A stretch of 64,000 nt of DNA from Phytophthora hibernalis. Lineage: Eukaryota; Oomycota; Peronosporomycetes; Peronosporales; Peronosporaceae. Where the stretch lies: NCBI GenBank assembly GCA_012656075.1, contig JAAKBF010000171.1, positions 372,001 through 436,000 of the forward strand. Direction: 5' to 3'. Position 1 is the first letter of the stretch. Each line of letters opens with the position of its first letter. This document shows, in pieces, positions 55,261-64,000 of this stretch. The notes under the pieces are model-generated. The model was not told the origin of the DNA, made no database searches, and saw nothing but the letters and a program-made list of their open reading frames with translations. The position numbers were made by a program, and so were the translations under genes.

Positions 55261-56321
55261 TCACGATGAACACAAAGCAAAACCACCATTGCCTACCAGC
55301 ACGCCGACAAAATCTTCAGTAACTCGAGCTTTCTTGCCCGTCTTGTCCACAGCAGGTGGAAGCGTCAGTATGTCTTTTCTCGTCTCCAACCGAACCTCCC
55401 CGCGCTTCCTCTTCAGCCAATAGTCTGTGCCAATATCGCCCACCGTCGGTATACATCTTCAGTCGCTTCGTCATGTTGGCGATCTATGGAGAAAAAATCC
55501 GGTGCAGGAAACCCCGCTAACGGCGTTGTTGGGTCGCTCAATAATGACAGTCTGGTAGGCCGCACACGCAATTTGGATGGAGGCTCCTTTGAACAGCACC
55601 ATGTCAGCTGTATTGTGCAGTTTCGACTGCAGTGCGTCCGTAACTGCGTTCTTGAAAGGCTTGAATACGGCGACATCTAGCGGCTGGTACAATGCGTCGC
55701 ATTTGGTGGCAACGCGAGCGAAAAAGTCTTTTGTCGTGCGCTGCGCCAATTGAAAATAAAATACCCGTCCAAACGGATAAAAAATAAGTATGGGAGTATT
55801 TGGGTTAGTACAGCACATACCGATGTCAAGGTGAGTCGAGCTGTTGTCCAGCACTAATATGATGAGGAATTCAACGCCAAGTCTTGTAATTTCATCCGCA
55901 AACATTGACAACCACAGACGAAAGATACTTTCGTTACTGAACCCCTTCGGTGCACCCGTCGCCCGTGCACCCTTGATGGCAAGCTTAGCCTTTTCAGTCT
56001 TGTAAATGCGTTTGCCTGGTAGAACAATTAGGGGTGGAATAGCAGATCCCGCAGCGTTTACAGCAGCCACCGCTGTCGGGATGCGTCTCCTTGCTCCATA
56101 CGTTGGGGGATCCCTTGAGAGCGAAGCACCTTGGTCGACGTACCCTTAGGCATAAAGGAAGTCTCGTCCATGTTAAAAACATGATCCCCGTCAAGCGCAA
56201 CTCGATCACGCGCTTGTACCGACGATGTCCATGCCACAGCCTCAAACTTTTCCCCTTCGTATGCCCTGTCCAAGGCTTCTTCGACGTACACGTTTTTGTA
56301 GTGCCCCCGACGCACCACCAT
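55261..56321 (-). pseudogene. DDE_1 (pogo-like) transposase
   Basis: Reverse-strand pieces: HYKNVYVEEALDRAYEGEKF and HVFNMDETSFMPKGTSTKVL with the first Asp (about 56175), AAVNAAGSAIPPLIVLPGKR (56065), FLIILVLDNSSTHLD with the second Asp (about 55850), CDALYQPLDVAVFKPFKNAV with QPLD (about 55700), and a C-terminal frame ending at 55261. Between LDI and the QPLD block an 80-bp segment (55820-55741) starts GTATGT and ends GCAG and is AT-rich, a candidate intron, although simple removal does not preserve the frame. The N-terminal DNA-binding region is missing. It belongs to the same broad group as the copies at 4.4 and 43.2 kb but is a different subfamily. Confidence 0.8.
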
Positions 56322-58956
56322 ACTGCCGCTTGGGCCCCACGTTTGGTAGTGCCATCAGGAGACTCGGTAAAGGTAACGCAGTGCTAGACACCACCCAAAC
56401 AGAATTACTGTGATATTTATACGTTCCTACAAAAACGTATATTATACCAAAGTGGCATCGGAATATTTAGCCAATCAGGGGTCGCCGATACAAAAAGAGA
56501 GCAATGATTGGACAGGGACTTACATCGCGCACTAAAATGATTCCAGGCACTGAATTGGCACTTTCCGTTAGTACCAAACAAAGAAATAGAATGTTGGGGA
56601 GTTATTGTACTGGCCGCCCGCATTAATACGTAATTTTTAAAATTGCAAAAGCTCGTAAACTACTGCCCCCAGAGAGGTAAATAAGCTATCAAATAAAAAA
56701 TGGCATTTGCATTGACGCATACGTTGCATTGGTTTGTAAATCAATGCTAAACTGAATCCACGAACTCATCTTGCATAGGCGTCTTCACAACCTAATATTT
56801 GGAGAGATTATTGCTACATTTATATTTATGGATTTAATATTGTCTGCAAGGACCATTAATGATGGCTGCGTGCTGTTAACGTTAACATCTTAATCTCAGC
56901 ATTGATGCCCAAGCGAGCTTGTAAGGTCTGCTTGTTGCGGAGGTTGAACTCGGTAAAGTTGGAGAATCGATGAAATTTGGCATTACAATCTGACGTTTTC
57001 CGTCTTCTAATCTTCGGATTTTCCCCTCCCATTTGAAATGCGATACAAATATGAAGTTTATGGCTCTTTTTCCATATGTTTGCTGACACCTAACCCGTCG
57101 ACATGTCGCACACCAAAACGAGATAGCTAATTCGATGAAAGGAGCGTTTTGACCACTTAGAACTGAAAAAGTGGTAATGATTACACAAGTGCGCCATATT
57201 TGAGACAGATACAAATCTGATGATACTTACCGTTTCCTGAAATTCGGTCGTCAAAAATGGTGTATCAATGCGGGTGGCCAGTACAATAGTTCGCAGTCTA
57301 TAATAAGAGCAACAGTGGCAGTTCACCTTTTTCGCAGTGTGTCTGTGCATTTACCCAAACGGGCGACAGTCCCTCTTAGGATTAGCCGAAGCTGCCCCCT
57401 CAATTGACCACCGTCTTTACGCAGATGCGCTCAGGAGGCCGTCAGTCAGACAATGAGCTTTGTCGTTGCCACTGGCCATGGCGCTCCCATCAAATGATTT
57501 TTTGACCAGTCATAATCCGTCAATTTAAGAAGGAATCCATCGATTTATGGGAAAGAGCGTGAGAAATAAACTCATCCCTAACCATTAATTATCTCAGAAT
57601 AAGGAGCATTATCAAGAGGACAATCCATCTGAAACGGACAATACACCTACAAGAAAAATCCGCAAGCAAACAGCCGAGCAGCCACACTGACACAGAACTT
57701 GGAATCGCTCGTTTCGGTGATGTACAATCGGCATTCACAGCAACAAAACTCGAAAAACGGGATGATCACCCAGACTACTTCACCCGAAGCACCCATATAT
57801 GGCAACTTCTTCACCGCATAAAAATAAAATTGGCCAATACCGTGCACCAGAACAACACAGAGAGTATATATGCTGCAAAAATACCGAATAAACACTCCGC
57901 ACCAGGTTAAATCAGCCACCCCTTTTTGTGACTGTAACTCTGTAAATATTTCGAGTTCTCGCTGTCTGGATATGTTCGATCAATGATTTGTAGAAATACA
58001 CGACTTGTGTTAAAGCGCTGGTTTTAGCAATCCTTCTCATACATGACATAAATGGCCACATTGTGGCCATTTTGGCACTGCGCCAGATTAAATCGTACAT
58101 ACATAAAGATGGTGAAATTAGTAGTGTACGTAGCACATCTACAAACTTGTGGATGGAGAGCTCGTGGAGTAATTTCGCAAGCTGCGAAGGACGAGGAAGC
58201 ACCGTCTACCTAAGGTGACCCCCTTCACCTGCAAATAAGAAGCTCACATCCACCATAAAGAAGCCGGGGTTGATGGAGCGGCAGCGCGGTCGAATCGAGC
58301 GCCTCAACATCGCTGGGGTGGAGATGTACCAGCTTGCAGCTTCCTGCGCCATTTCGAAGGGTCTTTTTGGCAACTTCGCCTGAATAGTATTCCGTGCGTC
58401 AAAATACGACGGTGCAGTTGAGTTGGTCGCAGAGGATGACGTATTTCCAGTGGATCGAGGGCATGACCCGAGCAGGTTTACGACGTCGCTGAATTCACCA
58501 CCTTCCGTTATATATCCTACAGTGGACTGGATTTCGGGAATTGACGGATCCCGTATCTTATCCTGGTAGCTATTGAGCTCGATACTATCGACTTCGTTTG
58601 GCTATCCAGCTTACAAGAGGAAAACTCGCCGCGGGCGAGCTACGAATGCAACCAGACGAGGTCAACGCACTATTGTTTTTTTGCCGTACTTAGTATGTAC
58701 CGAGACAGTAGATATAATTCAACATCCCCCGGGGACAAAACAATACGTATGTACTGTATTATGGAAATTCCTCTGCAGCGCGTCTACACCGTTCACTCTT
58801 GGCTCTCCCTACTTTCACCAACTATCGGGTAGAAAACATGCTGTTTTTCGAATAAGTCCGATTACATACGATTACACACTCAAGTGTTGTGCTTACGAAA
58901 TACCGGTATGAGGGAGCATTTGTAAAAAAAATCTCGACGAAGTAAGTGCATGTGGT
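56322..58956. other. Long region without recognised gene
   Basis: Reverse frames at 57647-57919 and 57912-58202 and the forward frame 58573-58911 are open but match nothing I know. The forward strand around 58270-58380 reads ERQRGRIERLNIAGVEMYQL, also unrecognised. ACACCGTTCACTCT at 58786-58799 is the inverse of the motif found at 61719-61730 on the other side of the MULE and could mark its left end. Confidence 0.4.
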
Positions 58957-59108
58957 TTACACCAGTCGTAAAACTTTGTTGCTGTCCGTGTCCTGGGTCA
59001 CACTGAAGACCGTCGTGTCGCCTGCCACGGGGAAATCGCCGCCAAGGAAGCTCTTGCAGGCCACATAGTTCGTGCGTGCCGTGCCGAAGACCACTCCCAC
59101 GGCGCAGC
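58957..59108 (-). other. Short open segment, possible host gene fragment
   Basis: The reverse strand encodes GVVFGTARTNYVACKSFLGG and DFPVAGDTTVFSVTQDTDSN to a stop at 58957. The GC-rich, unbiased codon use is unlike the AT-rich surroundings and resembles host genes of the island. No family is recognised. It could be a captured gene end adjacent to the MULE. Confidence 0.25.
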
Positions 59109-59187
59109 TTTGGGGAGACGAACAGGATCGTGCGCGATTACGATGAGGAGACCATGTGTCCGGTATTCCTGCTCTTCACGAGCGACA

Positions 59188-61092
59188 TTAACACCAACGG
59201 TGGACAGCATACGTGCCTCCAGTATCCTCGTTCGTCAGATTTAAGTATGATGGACTTGCTTCATCTACCGAGAGACGATACTTCACCAGACGACTAAGCT
59301 TGTATTGCTGTTCCACGAAATCACACGCGTGACGGGTGGCAAATTTTGCCAGAATTCGCATTTCATCATCATATTGTTGATTGTATCGATAGCCAACTCG
59401 CTTCACTTTCGCACCGTACTCGTCTTCAGCTGACTGTTGTAAGAAAAGCAAGTGATCAATGCACTCATCCATTGCCATATGCCGATGCAAAATCTCTTTC
59501 GCTGCACTCCAACTTGCCTCGAGCCTGTTGTTCGTGTTGTTGTCAAGATGTGGAATATCTCCACGCTTAAACGTGCACCATAACTCCTTGCAACTCAACC
59601 AGTTCGCTTCGAAATAATCCATGAAGGCAGACCTCGACTCACAAAGCTTCTTCAACGCAGACAGATAGTGGTTGAACGAGCTTTCTGTTCCTGCACGAAC
59701 CATCATCGTCAGCATGTTTTTTTAACATGCGTCTTCTCAAAGTTTTTGAAGCCATAGCTTCTCTTGCTCACCTCTCGATTCAGGTAATCAATGACGTGAA
59801 AATGACACAGAATTACAGTGGCATCTGGAACTCGTCTTGAAGCAACGCCAGTTCATGAAATCATTATCAATAATAATCACCTTCACCTCGTCCCAAGAAG
59901 GATTGTTCTCCTTGAACGCGGATACGGCACACTCCATGTTCGATCTGCTCTCTCCGTCAACGAGAGCATGTTGGGCAAATGCTCCACACCCAAACTTATC
60001 GGTGACCATAAAACTGAACAAGCGATAGCTACGTTAGGAAACGTTGGTGTTAGTTGGTGATTAAATAACAAAGTATCAACAAAGAGTGATCGGATCAACA
60101 ATTTGCTCGTACCGATTGATGTTCGTGCCATAGGTTGCATCGATGCACATAGCTTCCGGAAACTTGCGTGTCATCTGCCTCATGAACGCCGTCTGGAACG
60201 TGATGCATGAAGTCAGCCCCGAGTTCTTGTCCCGGAAGACGTTGACGGCGTTACCAGGACCTTCGCTGAAATCTTTAAGAAACTGAGAGACGCGTACGTT
60301 GTCATCCTCCGATGTGTACGTCTCTCGCCGCATCTTCGCGATCAGGTTCTCAACATCCTTTGCCAAAATTGGCTTGCCAGACACCTCCTTGAGATAGCGC
60401 AGTATTTTCTTCTTCTTCGATCCACCTACACATTGCATCAAACATTTTAGAGAATCATAAGGAAACGCATGCAATTAAAAGTCGCACCTTGCACCAGGGT
60501 TTTAACGACATCCCGTGTGCCTGGGGATGTGATCAGTCGTGCTTCAGAGTAGGAGTATTATACGTTCCCGTTAACGTCGTGGGTATGGCCTGTATTGTGA
60601 CAGGACACCCGAACTTTGAGCACGCCATCCTCGTCCATGATCAAATTGGCGTTCAGCTTCGCCGTACAATTGATGGAACGAATGTTGTGGTTCGTTCGTT
60701 TCCCCCCTGGGCTTGAACTTCCAGCCATGGGTGCAAATGAAATACTTAGCGTAGTAGCCAACACCCTCGTCCCACACATCTGCGGTATTTCCGCGTCGAG
60801 CGGCTTGGTTGGTACGGGACCTGTTTCGATCTCTGACACAGTCGTTCTAACCTTGTAAAGTTGGTGTGTATCCTCTTGGTATCTGACGTTGGAATATGGT
60901 CATGTGTGAGCGAAGGCGTTAACGACATTGAGTCAGAGCAAGTAATGTAGCGTACCGTGTAAACGTCTCTTGGAACTCCTCCCACGAGGAAAACTTGCCT
61001 TCAAAAGGGTCGAATCGCTGAACAATTCCATCGTCCTCATCTCCTTCACTCTCGCTAACGTGGTTCCGTTTCTTGGGTTTGCCAAGAGTCAT
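59188..61092 (-). pseudogene. MULE transposase
   Basis: Starts near 61092 (MTLGKPKKRNHVSESEGDED), with FSSWEEFQETFTRYAT. 60839-60560 holds a zinc-finger-like DNA-binding region (FICTHGWKFKPRG, RTNHNIRSINCTAKLNANLI, VSCHNTGHTHDV). A 62-nt GT-AG intron (60487-60426) precedes GGSKKKKILRYLKEVSGKPI. The catalytic part has KFPEAMCIDATYGTNINRYE (first Asp), FSFMVTDKFGCGAFAQHALV, KVIIIDNDF (second Asp), and after frame changes FKRGDIPHLDNNTNNRLEAS and DECIDHLLFLQQSAEDEYGA. A few frame changes remain (about 60780, 59850). It is better preserved than the related copy at 1185-2291. Confidence 0.82.
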
Positions 61093-61109
61093 AGCACACA
61101 CAGGGATCG

Positions 61110-61350
61110 AGCGGCGAGCGGGTCGCGTGCGGCGATCGACAAGTGGGTCCTGGCGGTGAGAGTGTGCGGCAAGCGGGTCCTGGCGGTGAAGGGAAGCGGG
61201 TCGCGTGCGGCGAGCGGCGGGCGGGTTCTGATGGCTAGGGGGAGTGGGTCCTGGCAGTGAGCGCGTGCAGCGGGCGGCAAGTGGGTCCTGGCGACAAAGA
61301 TGAGAGAGTGGCGTGCGGCGAGCGGGTGCTGGTAGTGCGTCGTTGTGCGG
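61110..61350. repeat. GC-rich degenerate tandem repeat
   Basis: Several imperfect units of roughly 30 bp containing GCGGGTCCTGGCGGTGAG and GCGTGCGGCGAGCGG-type strings. It lies directly upstream of the MULE transposase start and is much more GC-rich than its surroundings. Confidence 0.75.
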
Positions 61351-61877
61351 TATGAGGGGGAACGAAAGCTAGTGGCTTCCAGATGCTCAAAATATCTAAA
61401 TTTAGAATTTGAAACCCAAAATACCGCTGCGCTCGGTAACCCTAAGTTGGCCTTTCTTGTACAGAAATAGTTGGTGAACGTAGGCACTTCCTTCACTCTA
61501 ATTAGTCTGACCCTGACTAATTATGGTTTACGATTTTTGTCGGAGAAAGTCGAACTTGTGAATTGATCTTGTGATAACAATATTTATTTTTATTGAAAGT
61601 AACATCATGATTGGCTTTCAAATCCGCTTGTCTTTGTGCTCTTTGAACTCTTCGGGGAAATTTTGTTGTCCGAGCATGACTATATTCGAAGCACGACTAT
61701 AATACCGGTATTATAATTAGAGTGAACGGTCAGGGAGGGGTTGCGGTCAGACGGGTACATGGTACCAAAGCTTCTAGGGGTCATACTTTACGGTACTTCT
61801 ATTTCATGTCGCCACACCTGCTCCAACTGCCCCCAGGAAAGCACCGACCGCAGTCTCCGTCCCGCAGCTCTCGCGCG
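61351..61877. other. Intergenic region before NOT2
   Basis: No gene is seen. AGAGTGAACGGT lies at 61719-61730 and may be the right end of the MULE. The NOT2 promoter should lie between about 61730 and 61877. Confidence 0.4.
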
Positions 61878-63743
61878 ATGATCGACCCGTCCAAGGACAA
61901 GTTCGCGTACTTCAAGGACAACATCCAGACAGCCGAGGACAAGGTGCGTCTGTATGGCCAGCCTCCCCAGTCTTCTACGCCCTCTCTAATTCATTCACTC
62001 ACTTGTAGGAGGAGTTCGATGCCAGCCAATATTACTACCACCGAGACGAGTTCGCCAGCGCCAAGGGCCCCGCAGTCGCCAGCAGTGGCCTCCCGCACTT
62101 GAGTCTCTCGGCCTTCCACGCCATGGGCAGCGGTCTAGGGCGCCTTTGGACGCGGAGACCGACGTGCCGCTGGGGCCGATGCACGGCTCGTTCTCAGGCT
62201 ACAGCAGCGGCCTCCTGCAGACTGCAGCCACGTCGGTGCGTCACGCGAGGGTTTAGTGTTTTTTATGGGTTTATTGACGTGTTGTGCCTGTTATTTTGCT
62301 ACTTCACTGCTAGTTTCTGGGCGGATCGGGTGTGGGACGACTGCAAGTTGGCGCGGCGATGCCCCCACACACGAGCTGCATCGTGTCAATTCCGGTGCGT
62401 TGCAGAGCAGAAATGAGGGAGAAACAAGGAGTTTTAATTGGCTGCTGGTGCTGCAGGACGGAGTTTCCAGCTGCCGACGGAGAACAAGGCGCCCGACATG
62501 TCCGAGTTCCCTGCGCTGGGCTCCAGGTAAGCAGGCAGCTTTAGGATGAGTGAGGGGTATAAGAGATTAAGGGTCTTACTGCTGAACAGGATGGGCTCCT
62601 TGTCGTTGGACGCGAGCTTCGACGGCTCGACGGCCGACAGGATGCGAACGCAGCCTTCCGAGTTCGTGATTCAGAAGGAAGACTTCCCTGCCCTTTCAAC
62701 ATTCGGACCTGGGATCAGTGAGAAGAGCCCCATGCACCCACCCACGGAGCTGAAGAGACACTCGAGCTTCACGTCGTCTGCAGCGGACGGCCTGCTGTCC
62801 TCACGAACAGAACTGAAGGGAGGCACTTCCATAGGCAGTCGAGCTGGCAGCGCCGCACTAGCAGGATTGGGAGTGGGACCGAGCATCAGTGGCAGCGTAA
62901 ATCTAGGCACCGAAGCATTCGACCACTTCCGGGCGCCGCGGCCAGACGAACAGGCTACCGCCGAGGAAACGAGCAATGGCGAGTTGGACCCTAGCAACCA
63001 GTACGGACTGTTGGGAATGCTGCATACGATCACCCGACCAGGCAACGACTCGAAGAAGAACTTGGCGATGGGCTGCGACCTTACGTCGCTTGGGTTGAAC
63101 CTGAACTCGGCAGAGTAAGTTTACTGTGCAGTCTGGGGATCACTGTGCTTGGCCTCTGGTGCTGATACTAAGTGTTCACGCTCTTACGTTGTGGTTTAGA
63201 CCGCTGTACCCGACGTTCTCATCTCCATGGTCAGAAGAGCAGTTGACGAAGGAGCCGCAGTTCTCATTGCCGACGTGTTACTACAATCAGCCACCGGTGC
63301 TCAAGACAACGCATCTGTCCAAGTTTCACCTGGAGACGCTCTTCTTCATCTTCTACTCGATGCCCAAGGATGTGTTGCAGGCCTACGCCGCCCAGGAACT
63401 GTACAGCCGCGAGTGGCGTTACCACGCTGAATTGAAGACGTGGCTGAAGCGCGCTTCTCCTGCCGATTCTGCTCTTCTGAGCAACAGCTCTAGTTCATCG
63501 GTTGGGGGCTCAAATAACGGAGCACCTGCTGCTGCCACTGGTAACGGCAGCATTGGCTCCATTGGTAGTGCCATGGGTTCAGGCACGGGGCCTTCATTAG
63601 CAAACAGCTCACTTGCACCGCAGTTCCTGTATTTCGACACGACAACATGGGAACGACGCGTTTTCACGGGAAACATCAACTCGATCAGTGCTGGCCTTTT
63701 GGGTGAGGAGGAAATCCGGGTGAAGTTTAACACGTCTTCGTAA
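61878..63743 (+). CDS. NOT2: CCR4-NOT transcription complex subunit 2
   Basis: Five exons (61878-61943, 62009-62235, 62471-62526, 62590-63114, 63200-63743; GT-AG introns) encode about 472 residues. NOT2 holds NOT1 and NOT3/5 together in the CCR4-NOT deadenylase, which shortens mRNA poly(A) tails. The N-terminal half is low complexity, with LPTENKAPDMSEFPALGS and the similar EDFPALSTF, as in other NOT2 proteins. The C-terminal NOT-box domain is clear: QYGLLGMLHTITRPGNDSKK, GCDLTSLGLNLNSAEPLYPT, FSSPWSEEQ, LETLFFIFYSMPKDVLQAYA, AQELYSREWRYHAELKTWL and FLYFDTTTWERR. Between the last two a Ser/Gly/Ala-rich insert of about 50 residues is unusual. Exon 2 has one frame change at the GGG run 62138-62140 that a single extra G would repair. 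The remaining splice phases fit. Confidence 0.92.
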
Positions 63744-64000
63744 TATACCCGACCACCAGTTCAGCGGCTCTGGGGGTGATGACCATTCTGGCTGATCTGG
63801 ATGTGTTTGGTGGGTGTGCTGTTGTCCACGCGATGCAGGGCAAGGAAAAGCTGTCGGACTGGGGCGTGTATCCAGGTGGCAAGGCTGTGTTGTTGATATT
63901 GTTATTCTATAGTTTGTGGACCCATACCAATACCTTCGGCTAATATGTTTGCCGTGAAGCGCGTTAGGAATGCCAAGAGAGAGCGGAGAGCAGAGCAGCG

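Overview
The window looks like nuclear DNA of an oomycete, most likely a Phytophthora or downy-mildew relative. Conserved eukaryotic genes have small GT-AG introns (59-67 nt, longer only in the NOT2-like gene), intergenic gaps are short, and the gene block is surrounded by decayed transposons of the types common in oomycetes (Copia, Gypsy, MULE, pogo, mariner, Tc1/IS630, PIF-Harbinger, Crypton). This assignment is inferred from gene content; no database was searched.

Layout. 1-8.0 kb is transposon debris: Copia pol, a MULE transposase, a pogo-like transposase and a gag zinc knuckle, ending in a cluster of palindromes. 8.1-22.5 kb is a compact island of nine host genes: an alpha/beta hydrolase, two SFT2-like Golgi membrane proteins flanking a PH-domain protein, COP9 signalosome subunit 2, pyridoxal kinase, a mucin-like type I membrane protein, a LAMMER/CLK kinase, a MOB4/phocein-like protein and the ESCRT-III subunit VPS2. 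The genes have unrelated housekeeping roles (vesicle traffic, protein turnover, vitamin B6 salvage, splicing kinase, kinase scaffolding, endosomal sorting). They appear grouped as a gene-dense block with shared divergent promoters, not as a pathway.

22.7-61.4 kb is repeat territory: a MITE, a Copia element, a Gypsy element with candidate 170-bp terminal repeats, another Copia remnant, a mariner, a Ulp1-protease gene bracketed by inverted tandem-repeat arrays, a Crypton tyrosine recombinase, a nearly complete pogo element with TIRs and TA duplication, a lone tRNA-Arg(TCT), a myosin pseudogene with an internal inversion, a PIF-Harbinger element split by a MITE, a Pack-type TIR element carrying a piece of an RRP9-like gene, a Tc1/IS630 transposase, another pogo transposase and a MULE. 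61.9-63.7 kb holds the CCR4-NOT subunit NOT2.

Two results matter most. First, six host genes are broken only by single missing bases (seven sites, four of them inside runs of three or more identical bases), and one more such site breaks the Crypton. This suggests systematic consensus error, not pseudogenes. Second, two unusual mobile structures deserve follow-up: the Pack-TIR element with the RRP9 fragment (51,756-52,601) and the Ulp1 gene enclosed by inverted 21/24-bp arrays (37.2-39.4 kb).
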